A DNA stretch of 9,091 nucleotides from Legionellaceae bacterium. GTDB lineage: Bacteria > Pseudomonadota > Gammaproteobacteria > Legionellales > Legionellaceae. Shown here piece by piece: positions 1-6,886 of this stretch. Numbering within the stretch: position 1 is the stretch's first letter; each line of letters starts with the position of its first letter. The position numbers were made by a program, and so were the translations under genes. Under the pieces are notes generated by a model. The model saw only the letters and a program-made list of their open reading frames with translations. It made no database searches and had not been told where the DNA came from. The stretch lies in the NCBI GenBank assembly GCA_027449525.1, contig DAIDLK010000030.1:1-9091 (forward strand), in the 5' to 3' direction.

Positions 1-755
1 GGTTTCACTAAAATTGCATCGCTTACGGGATAAAAGCGATGTGTATTGATTTTAAATCCGTTGATTTCAGCAAACAGTTGACTGGAGCTGCCTCCGTCTA
101 AATTGAGTGCTTGCTGGCAAGATAACGGTGGTGATTGCATTAAACGAGCGAGCTCCGTAGTGCTTAACGGGGCGTTTTCTGTAACGACAATGATAACTTG
201 TCCTTGGCGATTGATACCTATGGCAGATCGTTCGGCTCGTCCTGGCTTTAGCTGGGGGATTGACTGATTAACGACCAGGCGCGGACCGCTTTGCACGGCA
301 AAATCAGGGTGGCTATTTGCTTGGAAATCCCTAGAATTGGTGAGGCGGGCACGCTGTTGGTTGATGGAGAAAACGCCCCACCAGCTGATTGGTTTTAAGG
401 CACTGTATCGGTACGCGTGTCCAATGCGTAAACCAAGCGGTTGATACGTTTGATCAAAAAATCCACCATTAATCGCAATCAAGGCGTGACCGTGACGTGC
501 AAACTGGTGAATAGCGGCGTTGCGTAGTTGCATGTCCTGTGCGGTGAGTAAATCCAATTGATTGTGCTGTAAATCAATTTTAAATGCATGGATACGTGAC
601 CAAGAAGTGGTATAAACAGAAGGCAGCTCGAGGTAATCGATACCGGGTGCGAGAGATTGCCACGATTGAGCGAAGCTAGCATTAACAACTAGATAGCCAA
701 GAAGAAGGCTAAGAACGACCTTCGATTTTATCTTAGCAACTGTTTGCCTTAGCAT
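1..755 (-). CDS. Secreted phosphodiester glycosidase-family protein (NAGPA/DUF2233 domain), 3' end beyond window
   Basis: The minus strand reads openly from ATG at 755-753 to the window edge, giving 251 complete codons; the C-terminus is missing. Residues 1-29 form a Sec signal peptide: a basic start, a hydrophobic run (VVLSLLLGYLVV) and an ASFA|QS cleavage site, so the product should be periplasmic or secreted. The mature part carries the pattern of the NAGPA-type phosphodiester glycosidase domain (PF09992): AINGGFFD at 94-101, QSGPRLV at 155-161, RSAIGIN at 176-182 and ALNLDGGSSSQL at 216-227. The family includes the mammalian enzyme that uncovers mannose-6-phosphate; bacterial members are thought to act on phosphodiester-linked sugars in cell-wall or exopolymers, but this substrate is unknown. 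Only a weak AAGGA lies upstream of the ATG. An upstream ATG at 780 is out of frame. The gene is divergent from pmbA across 49 bases. The family call is firm, the function is inferred. Confidence 0.85.
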   Translation of the reverse strand, partial: MLRQTVAKIKSKVVLSLLLGYLVVNASFAQSWQSLAPGIDYLELPSVYTTSWSRIHAFKIDLQHNQLDLLTAQDMQLRNAAIHQFARHGHALIAINGGFFDQTYQPLGLRIGHAYRYSALKPISWWGVFSINQQRARLTNSRDFQANSHPDFAVQSGPRLVVNQSIPQLKPGRAERSAIGINRQGQVIIVVTENAPLSTTELARLMQSPPLSCQQALNLDGGSSSQLFAEINGFKINTHRFYPVSDAILVK

Positions 756-804
756 TGTTATCTTGTATCCTTGAGTGCATTAAAAACATGAAACTAGGAA
801 TGCC

Positions 805-2181
805 ATGTCGGAAGCAAACTTATCAAAACATACCAATAGACTTGAGCCGAAGTCAACTGCTCACTTAGCACCTTTACTATCAGATATTCTGCATCTGGCA
901 CAACAAGTTGGAGCTACGGATGCAGCCACTTCAGTGCAATATGAATCGGGTTTTGCGGTCAACGTTCGCATGGGTGGCGTAGAGAGTGTGGCATTTAGTG
1001 ATGAGCGTTCAATTGCGGTGAGTATCTATCTTGGATCACGCAAGGGGAGTGCCAGTGGCAGTGATAATTCGCCAGCAGCTCTCAAGGCAATGGTACAAGC
1101 CGCTTACGAAATAGCGCAAGTGAGTGCAGCTGATCCTTGTTTTGGTTTGCCAGATGCTCAATTACTGAGCACTGATTATCCTGAACTAGACTTGGCCCAT
1201 GCTTGGGCAATGACGCCCAGCGAGGCAATCGAGCGTGCCCTGGCGATCGAACAATATGCTCTGCAAGCCGACAAACGTATTACTAACTCAGATGGTGTAA
1301 GTATTTCAAGTTATTGGTCGCATTATGGGTATGCTAATACGCATGGATTTTGCGGTATTGTGCCGAGTACTCTTCACAGCATTAGCGCATCGTTTATTGC
1401 GCAGGACAAAGCTGGCTCCAAAAAAATGCAGCGTGATGATGCTTACTCGACGGCTCGTTTGCCTGAATTACTTCTTTCTAATGAATTATTAGCCGGTTTA
1501 GCTGTTGAGAGAGCAACCAGTCGATTGGGTGCGCGGCGTTTGAAGACTCAAGTCTGTCCAGTGCTGTTTTCAGCACGTGTTTCGTCTAGTTTATTATCAT
1601 CATTCATTCAAGCGATCAGTGGGAATAATCTTTATCGAAAAAATTCATTTTTACTCAATCAATTGGGCCATCATGTATTCCCTGACACGATTCAAATTCA
1701 TGAGCAGCCTCACTTGCTCCGTGCATTAGGCAGTTGTCCTTTTGACGATGAAGGAGTGTTAACACGGACGAATCGCTTTGTTGAGCAGGGAGTGCTTACA
1801 TCCTATGCACTAGGTAGTTATGCCGCGCGTAAATTAGGCTTACAGACCACCGCTAACAGTGGTGGTGTTGCCAATTTAACCATGGATGCCACGGCGGGAG
1901 ATTTGGCCAGTTTATTAATTACTCTGAACACGGGGTTGTTCGTCACGGAATTAATGGGTAGTGGGGTAAATCATTTGACAGGCGATTATTCACGCGGAGC
2001 CAATGGTTTTTGGGTAGAAAATGGTGAAATTCAATACCCAGTGGAGGAAGTGACCATTGCCGGTAACTTGCGCGACATGTTTCGCGGGATTATTGCCGTA
2101 GGAAGTGATATCAACCCGGGAATTGCAACACGCTGTGGTTCAATCTTAGTCGATCACATGATGGTGGCTGGGGAGAGTTAG
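805..2181 (+). CDS. pmbA: PmbA/TldE, partner subunit of the TldD/TldE metalloprotease
   Basis: The product has 458 residues (E. coli PmbA has about 450). TldD and TldE form a cytoplasmic heterodimeric protease that degrades unfolded peptides, matures microcin B17 and in E. coli acts on the CcdA antitoxin. The metal-binding HExxxH helix belongs to TldD; as expected for TldE it is absent here. Family hallmarks are clear: GSASGSDNS at 81-89, ANSGGVANL at 350-358, and the conserved C-terminal block TELMGSGVNHLTGDYSRG (381-398), followed by GFWVENGEI and the VEEVTIAGNLRDM segment (413-425). The start at 805 has AGGAA at 796-800 with a four-base gap; ATGs at 788 and 800 are out of frame. No tldD partner lies in the window, which is common because the two genes are often unlinked. 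It ends five bases before the convergent infA stop. The identification is secure. Confidence 0.96.
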   Translation: MSEANLSKHTNRLEPKSTAHLAPLLSDILHLAQQVGATDAATSVQYESGFAVNVRMGGVESVAFSDERSIAVSIYLGSRKGSASGSDNSPAALKAMVQAAYEIAQVSAADPCFGLPDAQLLSTDYPELDLAHAWAMTPSEAIERALAIEQYALQADKRITNSDGVSISSYWSHYGYANTHGFCGIVPSTLHSISASFIAQDKAGSKKMQRDDAYSTARLPELLLSNELLAGLAVERATSRLGARRLKTQVCPVLFSARVSSSLLSSFIQAISGNNLYRKNSFLLNQLGHHVFPDTIQIHEQPHLLRALGSCPFDDEGVLTRTNRFVEQGVLTSYALGSYAARKLGLQTTANSGGVANLTMDATAGDLASLLITLNTGLFVTELMGSGVNHLTGDYSRGANGFWVENGEIQYPVEEVTIAGNLRDMFRGIIAVGSDINPGIATRCGSILVDHMMVAGES

Positions 2182-2186
2182 TGGCA

Positions 2187-2408
2187 TTATCCTTTGTCAC
2201 GAAACGTGATGCGACCTTTGCTTAAATCATAGGGGGTGAGCTCAACTTTTACTTTATCTCCAGTTAAAATGCGAATATAATTTTTTCGCATTCTACCTGA
2301 TATGTGAGCAGTTAGTACGTGACCATTTTCAAGTTTAACGCGAAACATGGTATTGGGTAAGGTGTCGATAACGACGCCTGCCATTTCAATGTGATCTTCT
2401 TTGCTCAT
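2187..2408 (-). CDS. infA: Translation initiation factor IF-1
   Basis: The product has 73 residues against 72 in E. coli and aligns end to end. IF-1 is an S1/OB-fold protein that binds the A site of the 30S subunit and helps IF-2 and IF-3 select the initiator tRNA. The conserved core is plain: MSKEDHIEM at the start, TLPNTMFRV at 16-24, TAHISGRMRKNYIRIL at 33-48 and ELTPYDLSKGRI at 56-67. The open frame extends 16 codons upstream to an ATG at 2456, but that extension has no family counterpart. The start at 2408 has AAGAGAA just upstream on the minus strand, matches the family N-terminus, and is chosen here. A good promoter lies at 2478-2505. The stop is TAA, five bases from the pmbA stop. As one of the cell's universal essential genes the identification is secure. 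Confidence 0.98.
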   Translation of the reverse strand: MSKEDHIEMAGVVIDTLPNTMFRVKLENGHVLTAHISGRMRKNYIRILTGDKVKVELTPYDLSKGRITFRDKG

Positions 2409-2454
2409 AAGTTCTCTTTGACAGTACAAACCAATTAAATGCTCATAGTGCACC

Positions 2455-2467
2455 AAAAAAAAAAAAA
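2455..2467. repeat. A13 homopolymer in the infA leader
   Basis: Thirteen consecutive A on the + strand (U in the infA transcript), lying between the predicted infA promoter and its start codon. It is non-coding with the chosen infA start. A tract this long is prone to length change by replication or polymerase slippage and to miscounting in some sequencing methods. No hairpin of useful stability precedes it on either strand, so it does not look like an intrinsic terminator. Confidence 0.9.
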
Positions 2468-2477
2468 TGGCAATTGC

Positions 2478-2505
2478 ATTGTAATTTATTTTAGGAAAGT
2501 GTTAA
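2478..2505 (-). promoter_or_regulatory. Predicted sigma70 promoter of infA
   Basis: On the minus strand, TTAACA (2505-2500) is followed after 16 bases by TACAAT (2483-2478). These match the sigma70 consensus at five of six positions each. Initiation would fall near 2471 and give a leader of about 60 bases before the infA ATG at 2408. The leader begins almost at once with a run of 13 U (2467-2455 on the template). This is a prediction from sequence only. Confidence 0.6.
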
Positions 2506-2592
2506 GCTGATGGTCTGATCAGTAAAAAATTGCGTTGTTTGATGTAGCTTTTCAATGTTGTGCTCACTATCGAGTTAAAACAGGAGAGCGTC

Positions 2593-2943
2593 ATGCAAAA
2601 AAACGACTACGAGATCATTGTTTTAAAGCCAACTTCTTTATTTCTTTTGTTTCTGAGTGCACTGCGTCCTGATATTGAATGGCCCAGTGTTAGCCTGTTT
2701 CAAAAAGACGCCACCGCTTATAGTCTAAAAAAGTGTCATTCAGAGGATGGCTTTATCGCTCAACTTGAAGCGCATCGTTTACAGATGCTGCGTCATGAAA
2801 TAAGCCGGTGGGTCGGGGAAGAAGCTAGTCATATTTTAAGGATTAGTTTTTTTGATTTTTTACGTTTTTTTAAATTTGAACGACACGCTGAATGGATGGT
2901 TATTGAGCCGACGTTGCACCATAATGCGAATGGTAAGCTTTGA
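2593..2943 (+). CDS. Conserved-looking hypothetical protein, 116 residues
   Basis: I do not recognise a named domain. The frame opens 11 codons earlier at 2560, but the ATG at 2593 has a strong GGAG (2583-2586) six bases upstream and is the likely start. The product is soluble-looking with no signal peptide. It opens with a short hydrophobic stretch (EIIVLKPTSLFLLFLSAL, 7-24) that could be a buried beta-helix element rather than a membrane span. The middle is polar and helical, with HEISRWVG at 68-75, then an aromatic patch SFFDFLRFFKFERH at 85-98. From memory, unverified, small uncharacterised Legionella proteins show a similar IIVLKPT start and an RHEI-RW / DFL-FKFE pattern. Its last 14 codons and stop overlap the end of pyrE on the opposite strand. 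The good ribosome site and protein-like composition argue that it is real. Confidence 0.72.
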   Translation: MQKNDYEIIVLKPTSLFLLFLSALRPDIEWPSVSLFQKDATAYSLKKCHSEDGFIAQLEAHRLQMLRHEISRWVGEEASHILRISFFDFLRFFKFERHAEWMVIEPTLHHNANGKL

Positions 2944-3544
2944 GTTGTTGCCAGTGTTCTGTTTGGCCGGTTGTTTTTAAATAATCCATGAGATCAAAGA
3001 AAGTAATCAGGCTATGCACGGCAACGCCTTGCTGCCTGATTTCTTCTAAAGTTGAACGTTCTCTTTGGCCTCGCTCGCACCGATCGAGCGCTATCATGAC
3101 ATCGGTTAATTGACCACCATGTGCTTCAATGCAGGTTTTTGCGGCACGAAAAGCCGTGCCGGCCGTGATAACGTCATCAATCATCAGGGTGGTACCGTGC
3201 AGGGGAGCACCTATTAATACGCCTTGTTCACCATGGTCTTTAGGTTCCTTGCGATTAAATGTGACAGTCACTTGTTGGCCTAGTTCATCCAGTGCAGTTG
3301 CGGTAGCGGTGGCTAAGGGAATTCCTTTGTAAGCTGGACCAAATAAATGGTCGACGGTTATTTGTTTGTCGATAATACAACGCGCGTAACACAATCCCAC
3401 TTGGTGAAGAGCATGGTTGCTAAAAAATAAACCGGCATTAAAAAAATAAGGACTAACCCGCCCTGATTTTAAAGTAAATTGCCCTAATTGTAATACTTTG
3501 CATCGAATTGCTAATTCAATGAACTCTTTTTGGTTCTTCAACAT
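2900..3544 (-). CDS. pyrE: Orotate phosphoribosyltransferase
   Basis: The 214-residue product matches E. coli PyrE (213) along its whole length. It transfers phosphoribose from PRPP to orotate to give orotidine 5'-monophosphate, the fifth step of de novo pyrimidine synthesis, as a cytosolic dimer with shared active sites. Visible motifs are TLKSGRVSPYFFNAGLF (24-40) for orotate binding, GPAYKGIPLA (69-78), the flexible catalytic loop region FNRKEPKDHGEQG (96-108), and the PRPP-binding signature LMIDDVITAGTA (120-131). GGAG lies six bases upstream of ATG 3544. The C-terminal KAYHSHYG aligns with KAYREEFG of E. coli, so the real 3' end does lie inside the overlap with the neighbouring gene. No attenuator like that of E. 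coli pyrE is visible; the upstream gap is shared with the divergent csp gene. The identification is secure. Confidence 0.97.
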   Translation of the reverse strand: MLKNQKEFIELAIRCKVLQLGQFTLKSGRVSPYFFNAGLFFSNHALHQVGLCYARCIIDKQITVDHLFGPAYKGIPLATATATALDELGQQVTVTFNRKEPKDHGEQGVLIGAPLHGTTLMIDDVITAGTAFRAAKTCIEAHGGQLTDVMIALDRCERGQRERSTLEEIRQQGVAVHSLITFFDLMDYLKTTGQTEHWQQLKAYHSHYGATSAQ

Positions 3545-3583
3545 GCGAAACTCCGTTAGTATCGATCAAACTATGAAAAACGA

Positions 3584-3611
3584 TTAACAATCAAAAAAAA
3601 AATGATATGCT
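3584..3611 (+). promoter_or_regulatory. Predicted promoter of the cold-shock domain gene, extended -10
   Basis: TTAACA (3584-3589), a 16-base spacer, then TATGCT (3606-3611), preceded by TG at 3603-3604 as in extended -10 promoters. Initiation would fall near 3618 and give a leader of about 28 bases. That is far shorter than the roughly 160-base cold-sensing leader of E. coli cspA, so a cspA-type RNA thermosensor is not expected here. Prediction only. Confidence 0.55.
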
Positions 3612-3645
3612 AATTGTGGGACAAGCCCAATACAGGAGGTTGTGA

Positions 3646-3906
3646 ATGTCGCAGCGTGAAGAAGGACATGTCAAGTGGTTTAATGAAAAAAAAGGCTTTG
3701 GTTTTATTGTGAATGCCAAGGGGGAGGATATTTTTGTACATTATCGAGATATTCAAGGTGTTGGCTTCAAAACCCTGCACGAAGATGATGTCGTCAGTTT
3801 TTTATTGGAAAAAGGACCCAAAGGCATGAAGGCCCAAGAAGTCATTCGTCTTGAGCCAGAAGTGGTCTCGGCCGAGAAAGAAGAGGATTATGCGAGCCAA
3901 TCTTGA
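3646..3906 (+). CDS. Cold-shock domain nucleic-acid-binding protein (Csp family)
   Basis: The product has 86 residues. Residues 5-68 form one cold-shock OB-fold domain, with VKWFNEKKGFGFI (9-21) containing RNP1 (KGFGFI) and DIFVHY (28-33) as RNP2. Such proteins bind single-stranded RNA and DNA and act as RNA chaperones or antiterminators. The IQGVGFKTL and GPKG segments resemble CspC and CspD respectively, so I do not assign a paralogue. After the domain comes a tail of about 18 residues rich in Glu (EPEVVSAEKEEDYASQS), longer than in the 70-residue Csps. The ribosome site is very strong: AGGAGG at 3634-3639, six bases before the ATG. The gene ends in TGA and its last 19 bases overlap the 3' end of hemF on the other strand. 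The divergent neighbour is pyrE. Confidence 0.92.
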   Translation: MSQREEGHVKWFNEKKGFGFIVNAKGEDIFVHYRDIQGVGFKTLHEDDVVSFLLEKGPKGMKAQEVIRLEPEVVSAEKEEDYASQS

Positions 3907-4814
3907 GCGGGCAAAAACTCAGATAGTAATAATTGCTCAGGGCTGCGTGGCTCGGGTGCCCAGTTATAGGACCAATGTACCAGGGGAGGTAGTGACATCA
4001 GGATTGATTCAGTTCTTCCACCCGATTGTAAGCCAAACAAGGTGCCGCGATCGTATAACAAATTGAATTCAACGTAGCGGCCCCTTCTCAGGCATTGAAA
4101 CTTTTTTTCCCGTTCGCCATAGGCTATAGTGCGGCGTTTTGCTACGATGGGAGCATAGCCTGAGATAAAATGGTTCCCAACGCTTTGCATCAAACCAAAG
4201 CTGTGGGCAAAACTTTGTTGAGCGTAATCGTCAAAAAATAAACCACCGATGCCCCGCGCTTCTTGTCGGTGTTTTAGAAAAAAATAGTCATCACACCACG
4301 CTTTAAAGCGCGGGTAAAGTTCCTCCCCAAAGGGCAAGCATGCATTCTTCGCATTGCGGTGCCAATGTTGGCAATCCTCGCGAAAACCGTAATAGGGCGT
4401 TAAATCAAACCCACCGCCAAACCACCAAACGGTTGTATTGGAGGCTGTTTCTGCAATAAAAAATCGCACGTTGGCATGTGTCGTGGGTACATAAGGATTG
4501 TCAGGGTGCAACACGAGCGACAAACCAAGCGCATGATACCGTGATCCTATCAGTTCCGGTCGATGATGCAGTGCCGATGGCGGTAGTTGGGTGCCGATAA
4601 CGTGTGAAAAATTAATCCCCGCTTTTTCGAAGACACCACCGTGTTGCAAAATCCGCGAAACCCCACCGCCGCCTTCTGAGCGAGTCCACGGATCTTCAAC
4701 AAAGCGAGCGGTTTGGTCAATGATTTCAATTTGTTCACACAATTGATTGTGCAAGTTTTGCAAGTAGCGCTCAACCAATTCAAGCGCCTCCGCGGGGCAG
4801 TCTAATCCATCCAT
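3888..4814 (-). CDS. hemF: Coproporphyrinogen III oxidase, oxygen-dependent
   Basis: The 308-residue product matches E. coli HemF (299). It uses oxygen to decarboxylate two propionates of coproporphyrinogen III, giving protoporphyrinogen IX in haem synthesis; it is a soluble homodimer. Diagnostic blocks are EDPWTRSEGGGGVSRIL (40-56), GVFEKAGINFSHV (60-72), WWFGGGFDLTPYY (130-142), KHRQEARGIGGLFFDD (181-196) and GRYVEFNLLYDRGTLFGL (245-262), followed by SGGRTESILMSLPP. The start ATG at 4814 has only a modest AGG-type site upstream; a second ATG four bases later is out of frame and stops at once. Its ORF begins 29 bases after the repeat-protein gene stops on the same strand, and I see no convincing promoter or terminator between them, so it may share a transcript. 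The enzyme implies oxygen-dependent haem synthesis. The identification is secure. Confidence 0.97.
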   Translation of the reverse strand: MDGLDCPAEALELVERYLQNLHNQLCEQIEIIDQTARFVEDPWTRSEGGGGVSRILQHGGVFEKAGINFSHVIGTQLPPSALHHRPELIGSRYHALGLSLVLHPDNPYVPTTHANVRFFIAETASNTTVWWFGGGFDLTPYYGFREDCQHWHRNAKNACLPFGEELYPRFKAWCDDYFFLKHRQEARGIGGLFFDDYAQQSFAHSFGLMQSVGNHFISGYAPIVAKRRTIAYGEREKKFQCLRRGRYVEFNLLYDRGTLFGLQSGGRTESILMSLPPLVHWSYNWAPEPRSPEQLLLSEFLPAQDWLA

Positions 4815-4843
4815 CCTAAAACCTATGTTTCGCTCAGATTCAA

Positions 4844-6877
4844 TTAATTTGAGCCATTAATCCTATTGGCTAGCCAGCTCGATAATTCGGGCAGGCTAGG
4901 TAACGTGGTCCAAGTAAGACCGGAATCGCTCGACAAATAGCGCACAGGACGCCGTTCGTCGCTGTCCGTATAACCTGAGGCAATACAGGTCACACCGGTT
5001 GGTTCGCAGGTTAAACTTGTGAGTACCGTAGCGTTAGCGTTTGAGCTGATAGAGGCTAAAGCCCACGTCGTTCCACCGTTCTGGCTATAATACACCAACG
5101 GTTGTTGCGTTACAGCAGAGAAGTACCCAACGGTGTAACATTTGTCGCCCGTTGCGTTGCATCGAATAGCGTTTAATTGCGCCGAGCCTGTACCTACCGT
5201 CGGCAACAGTGGCTGAGCCGACCAGGAACTGCCACCATTGGTGGATTGATAAATTAACGGCACGTTAATGGCACTGGAATTGGCGTAACTTCCCACTGCA
5301 AAACAGGTGTTCGTGAGTGGAACGCAATGAATTGCGCTCAGTAGTGCACTCTGTGCATCAGCGGGTAATGATAAATTCATCCCGGTAGCCCAAGTAGCGC
5401 CTGCATTAGCAGAGGTGATAATTAGCGGTAGTTGGGTGCCACCGTTCGTTGCCGATGAGTACCCGGCGGCCACACAAAGTACGGCGTTAATGTTAAGGGA
5501 CGGATTACAGACGATCCCTTGGAGAACACCAGCAGTCGACGAAACGCTAAGGATCGTTTCCTCGGTAGTGGTGCCCGAATCACTCGATGAATAAACAATT
5601 CCAGTTGTTTCGGATGAGCTGACAAAATCGCCAATGATAATGCATGAACTGGCTGTTGAATTACAACTAATTCCCGTTAGCAGGCTAATTGAGTCACTAC
5701 TGGTGGCAGGAGAAGTATTACTCCAGATTACTGAATTAATGTCAGAGGTAGTGAAAGTCAGTGGGTAGATAGGGTTGGATAAATTGCTTTGAGTGGCACC
5801 TACAACCGTACACGTTGTAGCGTCTGTTGAGTCACAGGCAACTCCGGTAAGATAGGCTGCCGTTGACGTCTCGGGTTGGTTGATAGCAAGGGACCACGTA
5901 CCATTGCTGTAAGTATAAACTACGGGATAGGTGCTGGTACCATCATACTGTCCCGCTGCGACACAACCGCTAGCATCACTGTTGCAGGAGATGCTAGTTA
6001 AAGCACCGCCTGAAGCACCAGTAGGTAGCGGCAGTGAGTTGAGTGTCCAAGAGCTGCCACCGTTGGTTGTTGAATACACCAGAGGTTGAGTCGATGTTGA
6101 ATAGTATGACCCCACAGCAAAGCACGTTTGAGCGTTGGTGGTATCACACGCTATCGCGCTTAGGGAACCGTATTGAAAATTAGTCGGTTCGCTAAAAAAA
6201 CTGGCGGGTGTGCTCCAAGTACTACCACTGTCAGTGCTGGTGTAGCTGATGGGTATGGTATTAATGAGACCAACAGCAACACAATTCGTGTTGGCACAGG
6301 CTACGCTAAAAAGCTGAATATTGGCAGGAGAAAGGTTAAAATCACCGTTGAGTGTAAACGTGGTGCTGGGGGTTCCCCACGTGTTTCCATAATCGGTTGA
6401 GTTATAACTAATGGGTTGAGAATTCAAATCAGGAACATAAGAGCCCACACTGACGCAGTAGTTGCTGGTGCATGCTAAGCCGTTAAATTGTTCTAATGTA
6501 GAGTTATCTGGTAATTCGGGTTGGGTGGCGCTAGCGGCCCAGGTTTGTCCGCTGTCACTCGAGGTTTCTGCGTAGGGCAATGTGCCCCTGGAGGTAGTTG
6601 CTTGGCCAATCGCCACGCAATCCGCGGGGCTGTTGGAAAAATTACAGGAGACGGCAGTTAAGTTTGCTGAGGTAACGTCGCTACTGGACTGCTCTAATTG
6701 CTCGTTACCGTCGGTTGCACTGGCGGTAGTATTGGTAATGGTTTGCCAGCCGTTCGTATCAGAAAAGTAAATGAGTGGATAACGCGTCTGGAGCGCACTA
6801 CTTTGGAAACTGCCTACCGCAACTAACGGATTAATAGCAGGATAACTAAGTTCTAGTTGGTGTCGTTCACAGCTCAC
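4844..6877 (-). CDS. Asp-box/cysteine-pair repeat protein, downstream part of a gene interrupted by TGA
   Basis: This open frame of 677 codons can begin at GTG 6877 but lacks any signal peptide. It lies in the same frame as the signal-peptide ORF at 6890-7225, with only TGA and four codons between them. It is built almost wholly of repeats of 50-60 residues, rich in Ser, Thr, Asn and Gly with few charged residues, as in extracellular proteins. A typical unit reads L-x-x-[IV]-x-C, a second Cys 5-11 residues later, then [AVI]-x-G, a P-[LIV]-x-Y strand and an Asp-box S-x-[DN]-x-G-x-[TS]-W. This resembles BNR/sialidase-like beta-propellers; no catalytic residues of sialidases can be placed, so binding or surface structure is more likely than enzymology. 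GAGGT at 6891-6887 lies nine bases before GTG, so reinitiation is possible, but a cytoplasmic protein with 23 cysteines seems unlikely. I read it as the body of the 7225-4844 gene. Confidence 0.7.
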   Translation of the reverse strand: MSCERHQLELSYPAINPLVAVGSFQSSALQTRYPLIYFSDTNGWQTITNTTASATDGNEQLEQSSSDVTSANLTAVSCNFSNSPADCVAIGQATTSRGTLPYAETSSDSGQTWAASATQPELPDNSTLEQFNGLACTSNYCVSVGSYVPDLNSQPISYNSTDYGNTWGTPSTTFTLNGDFNLSPANIQLFSVACANTNCVAVGLINTIPISYTSTDSGSTWSTPASFFSEPTNFQYGSLSAIACDTTNAQTCFAVGSYYSTSTQPLVYSTTNGGSSWTLNSLPLPTGASGGALTSISCNSDASGCVAAGQYDGTSTYPVVYTYSNGTWSLAINQPETSTAAYLTGVACDSTDATTCTVVGATQSNLSNPIYPLTFTTSDINSVIWSNTSPATSSDSISLLTGISCNSTASSCIIIGDFVSSSETTGIVYSSSDSGTTTEETILSVSSTAGVLQGIVCNPSLNINAVLCVAAGYSSATNGGTQLPLIITSANAGATWATGMNLSLPADAQSALLSAIHCVPLTNTCFAVGSYANSSAINVPLIYQSTNGGSSWSAQPLLPTVGTGSAQLNAIRCNATGDKCYTVGYFSAVTQQPLVYYSQNGGTTWALASISSNANATVLTSLTCEPTGVTCIASGYTDSDERRPVRYLSSDSGLTWTTLPSLPELSSWLANRINGSN
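4910..6832 (-). repeat. Array of about twelve degenerate protein repeats (Cys pair plus Asp-box)
   Basis: Numbering from the GTG at 6877, units start near residues 73, 133, 189, 239, 293, 343, 400, 452, 513, 568 and 620, preceded by one degenerate unit at 16-46. Each of the eleven full units holds a cysteine pair: 78/87, 136/141, 194/199, 244/252, 298/305, 348/356, 405/412, 457/468, 518/525, 573/580 and 624/631. Good Asp-boxes appear as SDSGQTW, TDYGNTW, TDSGSTW, TNGGSSW (twice), QNGGTTW and SDSGLTW; units 5 to 8 are degenerate and unit 7 lacks the Trp. The DNA copies are diverged, so this is an old protein-level duplication and not a fresh tandem repeat. Twelve blades would fit two six-bladed propellers; this is inference. 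Confidence 0.85.
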
Positions 6878-6886
6878 CGGAGCGGT

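Noticed and set aside
479..688. Minus-strand ORF of 69 codons near the left edge
   Set aside because: It is a shadow frame of the phosphodiester glycosidase gene, whose own frame has a signal peptide and all family motifs.
2197..2209. Inverted repeat TCACGAAACGTGA between pmbA and infA as a bidirectional terminator
   Set aside because: Five-base stem with no T-run on either side, and it lies inside the last codons of infA, where the coding sequence explains it.
2409..2456. Sixteen-codon N-terminal extension of infA from ATG 2456
   Set aside because: IF-1 proteins start with a conserved M-x-KED segment, matched by the ATG at 2408, which also has its own ribosome site. The extension has no family counterpart.
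3851..4066. Plus-strand ORF of 71 codons running past the end of the cold-shock gene
   Set aside because: It overlaps csp in another frame and hemF antisense, has no ribosome site and no protein-like composition.
6173..6400. Plus-strand ORF of 75 codons inside the repeat gene
   Set aside because: It is antisense to the repeat array, with no upstream ribosome site; its open length follows from the low-stop composition of the repeats.
6872..6883. Small hairpin GCTC-CGGT-GAGC just downstream of the in-frame TGA, as a possible selenocysteine insertion element
   Set aside because: The stem has only four base pairs, the position is too close to the TGA for a bacterial SECIS, and there is no redox motif around the codon. 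No selenocysteine genes are in the window.
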